Source: UBA3537 sp045561735
GTDB taxonomy: Bacteria > Bacteroidota > Bacteroidia > Flavobacteriales > Flavobacteriaceae
Assembly (NCBI GenBank): GCA_045561735.1
Contig: JBJKXC010000027.1
Span: 95,778-159,777 of the forward strand
Direction: 5' to 3'
Length of the DNA stretch: 64,000 bases
In this document: positions 1 through 7,565 of the stretch, piece by piece
How positions within the stretch are numbered: position 1 is the stretch's first letter
Layout of the letters: every line of letters begins with the position of its first letter
The notes under the pieces: model-generated
What the model saw: the letters and a program-made list of their open reading frames with translations, nothing else
Databases searched by the model: none
What the model was told of the DNA's origin: nothing
Position numbers and translations under genes: made by a program

Positions 1-256
1 TAGAATCACTTGTAAGTATTCTTTCAATCATATTTTCATTCAAATTATTGTAATCTGTAAAATGACTAAATAACATTTCCATGCGTTTGTCAAATTCTTT
101 TAACAAGTCTTCATCTCCGAGGGCTGTGATTTTGTTTCCCCTGGCAACAATTTTTAGCTTGGGAAAATACCGTTTGAGGAGTTCAATGTTTTTGTTTTGA
201 GGGCCGAAAAATTCCTTGGGAGAAATTTGTTCTAACTCTAATATAATTTCGTTCAA
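1..256 (-). CDS. phoH: PhoH-family ATPase, N-terminal fragment
   Basis: Only the first 85 codons are inside the window; the gene runs off the left edge. The translation reads NEIILELEQISPKEFFGPQN near the start, followed by a segment resembling the small N-terminal domain of PhoH-like proteins, with KLKIVARGNKITALGDEDLL. The P-loop ATPase core would lie outside the window. The only usable start is a TTG at 254-256: the frame is closed upstream by a TAA and no ATG lies between. Divergently transcribed from the SAM hydroxide adenosyltransferase gene, which is its usual neighbour in Flavobacteriaceae as far as I recall. The family assignment rests on this N-terminal piece only. Confidence 0.75.
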   Translation of the reverse strand, partial: MNEIILELEQISPKEFFGPQNKNIELLKRYFPKLKIVARGNKITALGDEDLLKEFDKRMEMLFSHFTDYNNLNENMIERILTSDS

Positions 257-435
257 ATGATAAAAATATTTACAGTTTTATGAAAATAAATACAATATAA
301 AAATACTAACAATTTTACTTAAATATTTAGACTGTTAATAAAAATTAAAAACAAAAAATTATGTAGGTTTGTAGATGTGATGTCATAGAATTACCCTTAT
401 AATCGTATATTTAAAACACAACAAATAAATTTTTA

Positions 436-1272
436 ATGTCAATTGTAACATTAACTACCGATTTTGGAATGAAAGCTCACTTTGTTGGTGCAGTAAAAGG
501 GGCATTGCTTTCTGAAATTCCAGATGTTAAGATTATTGATATTTCACATAATATTTCTCCTTTTAGTGTGATTGAGGCTGCCTATATCATCCAGAACGCC
601 TTCAATAGTTTTCCAAAAGGAAGTATTCATATTATAGGAGTTGACTCCGAACTCAACAACGAAAATACTCACATTGCTGCGGCTCTTAATGGACATTTTT
701 TTATATGTGCTAATAATGGGATTTTGAGCATGATATGTACAGAAATTAAACCCGATCGCATAGTTGAAATTAATATTCACGATAAAATTTTGGGAAGTTT
801 TCCAGTTCTAGATGTATTTGTTAAAGTTGCTGCACACATTTCCCGTGGTGGTACTTTAGAGGTCATTGGAAAAACCATTCCGGACATCAAACCCATAAAA
901 AATATCTCGCCTTTTATCAGTGATGAAAATCACCAATTGATGGGGCACGTTATCTATATAGATCGCTATGACAATGTGATCACTAACATTAAAAAGTCCT
1001 TTTTTAAATCCATTCAAAAAAACCGACGTTTTGAAATCATGGCGCGCAATCATAAGTTTACAAAAATATACAATCGCTACTCTGATATTGTAAATTTTGA
1101 AATACCCATTTATAAACGGAACGATGAGGGCCGTGGAATGGCCGTTTTTAATTCTTCCGATTATTTAGAGATTGCCATGTATAAAAGTAATAAAGCCACT
1201 ATTGGTGGCGCTTCAACCCTTATGGGACTGGACATGATGGACAGTGTCACCATTCAGTTTTTTGACGATTAA
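436..1272 (+). CDS. SAM hydroxide adenosyltransferase (DUF62 family)
   Basis: 278 residues, the usual length for the DUF62/SAM hydroxide adenosyltransferase family, which splits S-adenosylmethionine into adenosine and methionine and is related to fluorinase and chlorinase. The N-terminal TLTTDFG motif, the DISHNISPFSVIEAAYI segment and the C-terminal IDRYDNVITN motif are the family hallmarks. No signal peptide or membrane segment, so cytoplasmic. It stands alone between the divergent phoH and dnaN, and starts at the first ATG after an AT-rich 179-bp spacer. The physiological role of the family is still unclear; removal of adenosine-type by-products or SAM turnover is an inference. Confidence 0.88.
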   Translation: MSIVTLTTDFGMKAHFVGAVKGALLSEIPDVKIIDISHNISPFSVIEAAYIIQNAFNSFPKGSIHIIGVDSELNNENTHIAAALNGHFFICANNGILSMICTEIKPDRIVEINIHDKILGSFPVLDVFVKVAAHISRGGTLEVIGKTIPDIKPIKNISPFISDENHQLMGHVIYIDRYDNVITNIKKSFFKSIQKNRRFEIMARNHKFTKIYNRYSDIVNFEIPIYKRNDEGRGMAVFNSSDYLEIAMYKSNKATIGGASTLMGLDMMDSVTIQFFDD

Positions 1273-1314
1273 TTTTTTAATTTTAACTACACCTAATAAT
1301 GTTAATAAGTTATT

Positions 1315-1345
1315 TTTAATTATTGAGGCTTAAGAGATATCTTTG
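1315..1345 (+). promoter_or_regulatory. Putative promoter of dnaN
   Basis: TTTA at 1315-1318, 19 bp, then TATCTTTG at 1338-1345. This fits the Bacteroidota consensus (TTTG, about 19 bp, TAnnTTTG) with one mismatch and would place the transcript start about 30 nt before the dnaN ATG. Confidence 0.55.
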
Positions 1346-1381
1346 TAAAGATTAGGGAATTTATAACAAACGATATAACCT

Positions 1382-2500
1382 ATGAAATTTATAGTTTCTA
1401 GTAGTTATTTACAGAAAAAATTGCAAGTACTTGGGGGCGTAATTAACAATTCTAACACACTTCCCATTCTTGATAATTTTCTATTTGAACTACAACAATG
1501 CACATTGACAGTATCTGCTAGTGACTTGGAAAGCACTATGTCTACGACTCTTAGCGTCGAAAGTGATAGCGAGGGACAGATTGCAGTTCCTGCTAAGCTT
1601 TTATTAGATACTTTAAAGACGTTTCCAGAACAACCCCTAACGTTCGTTGTTGAATCCAACAATACTATTGAAATTAGTTCAAATCACGGTAAATATGTTA
1701 TTGCATATACCGGTGCTGATGAATTTCCTAAACCTTTAGAATTAACAAATTCAAGCCAAACCGTTGTACCTTCAGTTGTTCTTGCAACAGCCATCAATAA
1801 AACAATTTTTGCGGCTGGTAACGATGATTTAAGGCCTGTAATGAGTGGTGTGTTTTTTCAATTTTCAACTGATAATCTGACCTTTGTAGCCACCGATGCA
1901 CACAAGCTTGTAAAGTATACGCGTGCCGATCTTAAAGCCAGTGAAACGGCAGAGTTTATCATGCCTAAAAAACCGCTCAACCTTTTGAAGGGGATTTTAT
2001 CCACAGCTGATGAAGATGTGACCATTTCATACAATGATTCGAATGCCAAGTTTTCCTTCGGGAATTCCATTTTGATTTGCCGATTGATCGATGGTAAATA
2101 CCCTAATTATGAGGCGGTGATTCCAAAAGAAAACCCCAATCAATTGACCATTGGGCGCAATCAGTTTTTAAATTCGGTTCGACGTGTTTCTATTTTTTCT
2201 AATAAAACCACCCACCAAATTCGCCTAAAGATTGCAGGTGCAGAATTGAATATTTCTGCAGAAGACATTGATTACAGCAACAAAGCTGAAGAACGTCTGA
2301 CTTGTGATTACCAAGGAGATGACATGCAAATTGGATTCAATTCCCGATTTTTAAATGAAATGCTTGGGAATTTAGAGTCTGAAGAAGTTCAGCTGGAAAT
2401 GAGTTTACCCAACAGAGCCGGTATTTTAATTCCTGTTGATGGTTTGGATGAAGGTGAGATTGTTACCATGTTGGTGATGCCTGTCATGCTCAATAGCTAA
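1382..2500 (+). CDS. dnaN: DNA polymerase III beta subunit (sliding clamp)
   Basis: 372 residues, normal length for DnaN. The protein forms the ring-shaped dimer that tethers the replicative polymerase to DNA. It begins MKFIVSSSYLQKKLQVLGGV and shows the three-domain organisation, with conserved stretches such as NNTLPIL-like NNSNTLPILDNF early, RPVMSGVFF in the middle domain and a C-terminal VDGLDEGEIVTMLVMPVML, which matches the conserved clamp C-terminus. It has its own probable promoter and converges with the ABC-F gene 11 bp downstream. dnaA is not adjacent here. Confidence 0.97.
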   Translation: MKFIVSSSYLQKKLQVLGGVINNSNTLPILDNFLFELQQCTLTVSASDLESTMSTTLSVESDSEGQIAVPAKLLLDTLKTFPEQPLTFVVESNNTIEISSNHGKYVIAYTGADEFPKPLELTNSSQTVVPSVVLATAINKTIFAAGNDDLRPVMSGVFFQFSTDNLTFVATDAHKLVKYTRADLKASETAEFIMPKKPLNLLKGILSTADEDVTISYNDSNAKFSFGNSILICRLIDGKYPNYEAVIPKENPNQLTIGRNQFLNSVRRVSIFSNKTTHQIRLKIAGAELNISAEDIDYSNKAEERLTCDYQGDDMQIGFNSRFLNEMLGNLESEEVQLEMSLPNRAGILIPVDGLDEGEIVTMLVMPVMLNS

Positions 2501-2511
2501 GCCTGCTGCAA

Positions 2512-4128
2512 TCAACTGTACATCTTTTCTCGTAATGCCTTGATTTTATCGTCTTGCATGTACTCGTCAAACGTGGTGTGACGGTCAATGACGCCTTTGG
2601 GTGTTAACTCCACAACTCTATTCGCGACGGTTTGTGCAAATTCGTGATCGTGGGTGGTAAACAATACGGTACCCTTAAAGTTTTTTAGAGAGTTGTTAAA
2701 GGCGGTGATGCTTTCCAAATCCAAGTGGTTGGTTGGCTCGTCTAACATTAAAACATTGGCCCTAAGCATCATCATACGCGAGAGCATACAACGTACTTTC
2801 TCCCCTCCAGATAAAACATCGGCCGTTTTGAGCGCTTCTTGCCCACTAAAAATCATTTTGCCTAAAAAACCACGGATGTAAACTTCTTCGCGTTCTTCTT
2901 CAGAAGTGGCCCATTGGCGTAGCCAATCAACAAGAGTTAATTTTTCAGAGAAAAAGGCACTGTTGTCTAATGGTAAATAGGACTGTGAAGTGGTAATCCC
3001 CCAACTGTATTTACCTGTTTTGGCCTTTTCTTTGCCATTGATAATTTCATAGAATGCTGTTGTGGCTCTTGAATCTTTTGAAAACACCACCACTTTGTCT
3101 CCTTTAGTAAGGTTTAAATCGATGTTGTCAAACAGCACTTCATTGTCTAAATCGGCGGAGAGCTTTTCAATATTTAAAATTTGGTCTCCTGCTTCGCGCT
3201 CACGTTCAAAAATAATAGCAGGATAGCGTCTGCTGGAAGGGCGAATTTCGGAAACATTCAACTTTTCAATCATTTTTTTACGGCTGGTGGCTTGTTTGGA
3301 TTTGGCCACATTTGCCGAAAAACGTCGGATAAATTCTTCCAATTCTTTTTTCTTTTCTTCAGATTTTTTATTCTGTTGCGCCCGCTGTCTAGCGGCCAAT
3401 TGTGAGGACTCATACCAAAAGGTGTAGTTTCCAGAAAAATGATTGATTTTATTAAAGTCAATATCTGAAATATGGGTACAAACGGCGTCCAAAAAGTGGC
3501 GGTCGTGAGACACCACAATAACGCAGTTGTCGTAATTGGCTAAAAAGGTTTCTAACCAGGCGATGGTTTCATAATCCAAATCGTTGGTGGGCTCATCCAT
3601 AATGAGCACGTCAGGAGTGCCGAAAAGTGCCTGTGCCAACAACACCCGTACTTTTTGTTTTCCATTTAAATCGGCCATGGCCGTATAGTGCAAGGCTTCT
3701 TTGATGTCTAAATTGGAAAGCATGGCCGCTGCATCACTTTCTGCATTCCAGCCGTTCATTTCTTCATATTGAACTTGTAACTCCCCAATGCGATCTGCAT
3801 TGGCGTCGTTATAGTCGTTATAGAGCACGTCTATTTCAGTTTTTATGGCATACATTGGCTTGTTGCCCATTAATACCGTTTCAAGTACCGTATGCGCGTC
3901 ATATAAATTGTGATTTTGTTCAAATACGGACATGCGTTTGCTGGGTTCCAAATGCACATGGCCAGAAGTGGCTTCTTGCTTTCCAGATAATATTTTTAAA
4001 AAAGTAGATTTACCAGCCCCATTGGCACCAATAATGCCATAGCAATTCCCGCCATTAAATGTGACATTGACATCGTCAAATAAAACGCGCTTTCCAAATT
4101 GAACGGATAAGTTTGATACTGAAAGCAT
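2512..4128 (-). CDS. ABC-F family ATPase, YbiT-like
   Basis: 538 residues counted from the ATG at 4126-4128. An in-frame ATG 17 codons upstream exists, but a near-perfect promoter (4150-4180) lies between the two, so the shorter start is chosen and matches the usual MLSVSNLSVQFGK family start. ABC-F proteins carry two ATPase domains without membrane segments and act on the ribosome. NBD1 has an intact Walker A (GANGAGKS, residues 34-41) and Walker B/DEPTN (near 178), but a degenerate signature LNGKQ (154-158). The linker (about 240-300) is charged and helical. NBD2 lacks Walker A (FSKDSRATT at 349-357) but has an intact LSGGEK (439-444) and DEPTNHLD. The organisation resembles E. coli YbiT. 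Function in translation is inferred from the family. Confidence 0.9.
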   Translation of the reverse strand: MLSVSNLSVQFGKRVLFDDVNVTFNGGNCYGIIGANGAGKSTFLKILSGKQEATSGHVHLEPSKRMSVFEQNHNLYDAHTVLETVLMGNKPMYAIKTEIDVLYNDYNDANADRIGELQVQYEEMNGWNAESDAAAMLSNLDIKEALHYTAMADLNGKQKVRVLLAQALFGTPDVLIMDEPTNDLDYETIAWLETFLANYDNCVIVVSHDRHFLDAVCTHISDIDFNKINHFSGNYTFWYESSQLAARQRAQQNKKSEEKKKELEEFIRRFSANVAKSKQATSRKKMIEKLNVSEIRPSSRRYPAIIFEREREAGDQILNIEKLSADLDNEVLFDNIDLNLTKGDKVVVFSKDSRATTAFYEIINGKEKAKTGKYSWGITTSQSYLPLDNSAFFSEKLTLVDWLRQWATSEEEREEVYIRGFLGKMIFSGQEALKTADVLSGGEKVRCMLSRMMMLRANVLMLDEPTNHLDLESITAFNNSLKNFKGTVLFTTHDHEFAQTVANRVVELTPKGVIDRHTTFDEYMQDDKIKALREKMYS

Positions 4129-4149
4129 AGCTCTTAGATTTTTGTTTTG

Positions 4150-4180
4150 CAAAAGTAGAGAATTGTAGGCATACATCAAA
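4150..4180 (-). promoter_or_regulatory. Bacteroidota-type promoter of the ABC-F gene
   Basis: On the minus strand TTTG (4180-4177), exactly 19 bp, then TACTTTTG (4157-4150): a full match to TTTG-N19-TAnnTTTG. It would start transcription about 15 nt before the ATG at 4128, and it overlaps the 5' end of the longest ORF, which argues against the upstream start. Confidence 0.75.
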
Positions 4181-4212
4181 TGTGGTCTGGGATAATTTTA
4201 GTAGACTCCACT

Positions 4213-4262
4213 GCCCTATTACAAATAGCAGTTAAGTTTAAAATGCTATTATGTCTTAGGGC
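4213..4262 (-). terminator. Nested hairpin after fsa
   Basis: Outer stem GCCCTA (4213-4218) with TAGGGC (4257-4262), inner stem AATAGCA (4224-4230) with TGCTATT (4244-4250). It lies between the stop of fsa and the promoter of the ABC-F gene, where transcription of fsa would be expected to end. There is no long U-tract, so a true intrinsic terminator is not certain. Confidence 0.35.
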
Positions 4263-4289
4263 GTTATTTTATTTAAAGTTTTGGGGTTA

Positions 4290-4943
4290 TTAATTTCCCT
4301 TCTTAAAATCCGCTATAAACTTAGCCAAACCAATATCGGTAAGCGGGTGCTTCAAAAGACCTTCAATAGAATTTAATGGGCCTGTCATTACATCCGCACC
4401 AATTTTAGCACAGTCAATGACATGCATGGTGTGGCGTACAGAAGCCGCTAAAATTTCGGTTTCATACCCGTAGTTGTCATACACATGACGAATCTCGGCA
4501 ATGAGATTTAAGCCGTCCGTAGAAATATCATCCAAACGTCCAATAAATGGAGACACATAAGTGGCCCCTGCCTTGGCAGCCAAAATGGCTTGGCCAACAG
4601 AGAAAACCAACGTTACATTTGTTTTAATGTCCTTATCGCTAAAATACTTACAAGCCTTAACACCTGATTTAATCATTGGAAGCTTGACCACAATTTGCGG
4701 GTTTAGGGCGGCCAGAGCCTCCCCTTCTTTCACCATGCCTTCAAAATCCGTTGCAATCACTTCGGCAGACACATCTCCATCAACAATAGCGCAAATGTCT
4801 TTATAATGTTGAAGAATATTTTCACCCCCTGTAATGCCTTCTTTGGCCATGAGCGATGGATTGGTTGTCACTCCGTCCAAAACGCCAAGATCTTGAGCTT
4901 CTTTAATTTGTTCAAGGTTTGCAGTATCAATAAAAAATTTCAT
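4290..4943 (-). CDS. fsa: Small transaldolase / fructose-6-phosphate aldolase (FSA/TalC family)
   Basis: 217 residues, typical of the short class-I aldolase family that includes FSA and TalC. It begins MKFFIDTANLEQIKEAQDLG and has TTNPSLMAKEG, the Schiff-base lysine region VVKLPM (near residue 86) and the NVTLVFSVGQAILAAKAGA and SPFIGRLDDI segments. The phenylalanine in LVFS is closer to the small transaldolases than to strict fructose-6-phosphate aldolase, so transfer of dihydroxyacetone between sugar phosphates in the pentose phosphate pathway is the more likely activity. Cytoplasmic. Monocistronic, on the same strand as the ABC-F gene but separated from it by a hairpin and a promoter. Confidence 0.9.
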   Translation of the reverse strand: MKFFIDTANLEQIKEAQDLGVLDGVTTNPSLMAKEGITGGENILQHYKDICAIVDGDVSAEVIATDFEGMVKEGEALAALNPQIVVKLPMIKSGVKACKYFSDKDIKTNVTLVFSVGQAILAAKAGATYVSPFIGRLDDISTDGLNLIAEIRHVYDNYGYETEILAASVRHTMHVIDCAKIGADVMTGPLNSIEGLLKHPLTDIGLAKFIADFKKGN

Positions 4944-5043
4944 GTGATTGATCGGTTTTTAGAATTGTGCTATAAAAATAAAACTTTATAAAACTATAAC
5001 AAGCTACAATTCAAATAATTATTAAAATTTGAGCGGCTTTCTT

Positions 5044-5847
5044 CTAAAGTTTATAGAAAGACATCAAAAGCCGTTCGTATACAGTATCTGGTAAAATGCG
5101 TTTCAATACAATCGAAAACTTTTGTAAAAAGGCCCCTGCTTTGTAATGGATCTTCGGGTGTTTGCTTTGCAAGATGCGGTTTACCAATTTGGCTAAAATT
5201 ATAGGGTCTTGCCCTGCATCCACATGACCGTTGAGCAATTTCAAGGTTTTTCCATAAGTGGCTTTATAAGGAGAATCATCTATTTCTGGCGCGTGGTAAC
5301 GACCCGCCGCAATATTAGTTGAAAAAGCCGCAGGAGCTAAGTTGGTCATCTGTACATTAAAGGGTTTTAACTCCATACGATAGGCCTCTGTAATGATTTC
5401 CAGGGCCCCTTTACTCGCACTGTAAACCCCACGAAATGGCAAGCCCATGTAACCAGCAATTGAAGTGATATTGATGATAAGTCCCGCCTTTTGTGCACGC
5501 ATACTGGGCAAGACTGCATTAATCATTCCTATAGGTCCAAATAAGTTGGTTTCAAAATTGGTTTTCACCATTTTCATTGGAATTTCTTCTAAAGGTCCTG
5601 TAATACCAGCACCGGCATTGTTGATGAGCACATCAATATGACCTGTTTTTATCAATAGATTTTCCACACATTTTTGAATGGAGTCTGGTTTTGTAACGTC
5701 TAATTCGACAAGCGTAAATTTTGAGTCCTTGTATTTTTCAGGGTTTCGGCTGCTACCATACACCTCATAACCCTTTTGGGTTAAATACTCTCCAATGCAT
5801 TTGCCAATCCCTGAAGAGCCGCCGGTAATAAATATTGTTTTTGACAT
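5044..5847 (-). CDS. Short-chain dehydrogenase/reductase
   Basis: 267 residues of the classical SDR family, NAD(P)-dependent oxidoreductases with a Rossmann fold. Visible motifs: cofactor loop TGGSSGIG (residues 8-15), NNAG (76-79), catalytic Ser129, Tyr142 and Lys146 in the YSASK motif. The C-terminal 60 residues are basic and aromatic, as in SDRs that act on lipids or hydrophobic substrates, but the substrate cannot be read from the sequence. The arginine in GSSRN after the second strand suggests NADPH preference. No operon partner: fsa is about 100 bp downstream and ffs about 50 bp upstream. Confidence 0.88.
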   Translation of the reverse strand: MSKTIFITGGSSGIGKCIGEYLTQKGYEVYGSSRNPEKYKDSKFTLVELDVTKPDSIQKCVENLLIKTGHIDVLINNAGAGITGPLEEIPMKMVKTNFETNLFGPIGMINAVLPSMRAQKAGLIINITSIAGYMGLPFRGVYSASKGALEIITEAYRMELKPFNVQMTNLAPAAFSTNIAAGRYHAPEIDDSPYKATYGKTLKLLNGHVDAGQDPIILAKLVNRILQSKHPKIHYKAGAFLQKFSIVLKRILPDTVYERLLMSFYKL

Positions 5848-5900
5848 GATATAGTAATATGTAGGTTAAAGATATAAAGATTTAGAAAACCAAAAGGCAT

Positions 5901-6004
5901 AAAAAAAAGGCAAGCGACCTACATCACACCGCTACGACCATTTACCTTTGCTGCGTTCCCGCCCTGGAGGATTCAACAGGAGCTGGTTGTGTAGAACTTG
6001 CCTC
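5901..6004 (-). ncRNA. ffs: Signal recognition particle RNA (4.5S-like, small type)
   Basis: The minus strand contains the conserved SRP domain IV loop: CCAGGGCGGGAACGCAGCAA, matching the symmetric and asymmetric loops that bind Ffh. The ends pair: GGCAAG near 6002-5997 with CTTGCC near 5914-5909, and the RNA ends in a run of eight U (5908-5901). Length of about 104 nt is normal for the small bacterial SRP RNA. A TATCTTTG box sits immediately upstream. It lies between the SDR and the glutaminyl cyclase genes. Confidence 0.93.
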
Positions 6005-6007
6005 GGT

Positions 6008-6015
6008 CAAAGATA
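6008..6015 (-). promoter_or_regulatory. -7 box of ffs
   Basis: TATCTTTG on the minus strand, ending 4 nt before the inferred RNA 5' end. No clear TTTG is seen 19 bp upstream, where the sequence is A/T-rich. Confidence 0.5.
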
Positions 6016-6091
6016 CAATGTTTTAATAATCTTTTTAGGATTTTTTTTAGTGAACATAAATAAATAAATTGCCAAAAATAAAAACAAACGC

Positions 6092-7126
6092 ATGCATTTG
6101 GACAAAGTATTGAAAATTATAATTGTAGCTGCCTTGATCTCTGGTTGTGGAAATTCTTCAAAGCCTATTAAACACTTTTTAATTCAAACCAACGCCAATA
6201 AAAATGTCATTTCCAATACAGACACTCTAAAACTTTCCCTTTCAAACCTAAGCAACAAGAAAATTGATTCTGTGAACTATGTAATTAACAACAGCCCTGT
6301 TGCGGATATTTTCTCGCTTCAGAACAGCAGTTTAGGTGAAAAAATGATAAAAGCGGAAGTCTTCTACGAAGGTAAAAAAGAAGTGGCGCTTCAAAAAGTC
6401 ATTGTTGTAAATGGCAGCACCCCAAAGCTTTACACTTATGAATTACTCAACACCTACCCCCACGACATCACTTCCTATACCCAAGGATTAGAATTTTATA
6501 AAGGCGTTTTATATGAAAGCACAGGCCAATATGGTGAATCCAAACTCAGGGCCTTGGATTATAAAAATGACGCTATATTAAACAATGTCAACCTCTCTAG
6601 ATCCTATTTTGGTGAAGGTTTAACCGTTTTAAACGATAAAATCTATCAACTCACTTGGAAAGAAGGTCGGGGCTTGATTTACGATGTCAATACTTTTGAA
6701 AAATTAGGCAGCTTTAATTACGGTCAAAGCAAAGAAGGTTGGGGATTATGCAATGATGGTCAGCAATTATACAAAACAGATGGTTCAGAAAACATTTGGA
6801 TTTTAAATGCTGAAACTTTAGAAGAAGAACGTTTTGTGCAAGCCTATACCAATAAAGGAAGATTGATAAATTTAAATGAACTTGAATGGGTAGAGGGAAA
6901 AATTTATGCCAACCGCTATCAGAAGAATGGGGTCGCCATTATCAATCCAATAAATGGCGCCATTGAAGCAGTATTGGATTTTAAAGACTTAAAAAACAAA
7001 GTCACCAACCATCCAGGCTTAGATGTCTTAAATGGCATGGCCTACAATCCAGATACCAAAACCCTCTTTGTAACCGGCAAACGTTGGGATAAGTTATTTG
7101 AAGTTCGAATCAATCCCGCCAATTAA
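6092..7126 (+). CDS. Glutaminyl-peptide cyclotransferase, lipoprotein
   Basis: 344 residues. The N-terminus has a hydrophobic segment (about 7-18) and a lipobox ending in LISGC, with Cys19 the likely lipidated residue, so the protein is exported and lipid-anchored. After an Ig-like N-terminal part (about 25-110) follows the beta-propeller of the plant/bacterial-type glutaminyl cyclase (PF05096): YPHDITSYTQGLEF, YESTGQYGES, WKEGRGLIYD, DGSENIWILN, NELEWVEGKIYAN and HPGLDVLNGMAYN are family blocks. The enzyme converts N-terminal glutamine of proteins to pyroglutamate, common for secreted proteins of Bacteroidota. The stop codon overlaps the ATG of the next gene (TAATG), so the two are translationally coupled. 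Confidence 0.9.
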   Translation: MHLDKVLKIIIVAALISGCGNSSKPIKHFLIQTNANKNVISNTDTLKLSLSNLSNKKIDSVNYVINNSPVADIFSLQNSSLGEKMIKAEVFYEGKKEVALQKVIVVNGSTPKLYTYELLNTYPHDITSYTQGLEFYKGVLYESTGQYGESKLRALDYKNDAILNNVNLSRSYFGEGLTVLNDKIYQLTWKEGRGLIYDVNTFEKLGSFNYGQSKEGWGLCNDGQQLYKTDGSENIWILNAETLEEERFVQAYTNKGRLINLNELEWVEGKIYANRYQKNGVAIINPINGAIEAVLDFKDLKNKVTNHPGLDVLNGMAYNPDTKTLFVTGKRWDKLFEVRINPAN

Positions 7127-7515
7127 TGCAAGTTTTTGAAACTACTCGAACCGTTACCCAAGATGACATCGATGATTTAAACCATGTCAATAACATCCGC
7201 TATTTGCAATGGATACAAGGCTTGGCAAAAGCCCACTGGGAATCTGTTTCCAGCCCAAAGCAGCGCCAAGACAATGTTTGGGTAGTCATGCGACATGAAA
7301 TCGATTACAAGGCGCCCGCTTTTGTCAATGAAGCATTGCACCTAAAAACCTATGTTTCCAAATGTGAAGGAGTTATTAGTGTTAGAGAGGTCGAAATTTT
7401 AAATGCTAAATCAGGGAAACTGTTGGTAAAAAGTAAAACAAAATGGTGTATGACCGATTCAAAAACAAAACGCCCCAAACGAATTCCTGAAAATCTTTTA
7501 AGCATTTTTAATTAA
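7126..7515 (+). CDS. Acyl-CoA thioesterase, hot-dog fold (YbgC/FadM-like)
   Basis: 129 residues, one 4HBT-type hot-dog domain. The motif DIDDLNHVNNIRYLQWIQG near residues 15-33 is the active-site region of YbgC/FadM-like thioesterases: the D-LNHVNN pattern supplies the catalytic acid and helix. These enzymes hydrolyse acyl-CoA or acyl-ACP thioesters in the cytoplasm. It shares the A of TAATG with the glutaminyl cyclase gene, so both are on one transcript, although no functional link is evident. Substrate not determinable. Confidence 0.87.
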   Translation: MQVFETTRTVTQDDIDDLNHVNNIRYLQWIQGLAKAHWESVSSPKQRQDNVWVVMRHEIDYKAPAFVNEALHLKTYVSKCEGVISVREVEILNAKSGKLLVKSKTKWCMTDSKTKRPKRIPENLLSIFN

Positions 7516-7565
7516 TCAGATTCGTTTCGATTAAAAATTATATTTTTACAACTCAATACGAATCT

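Noticed and set aside
4129..4179. Seventeen extra N-terminal codons of the ABC-F gene
   Set aside because: They contain the gene's own promoter and lack family resemblance.
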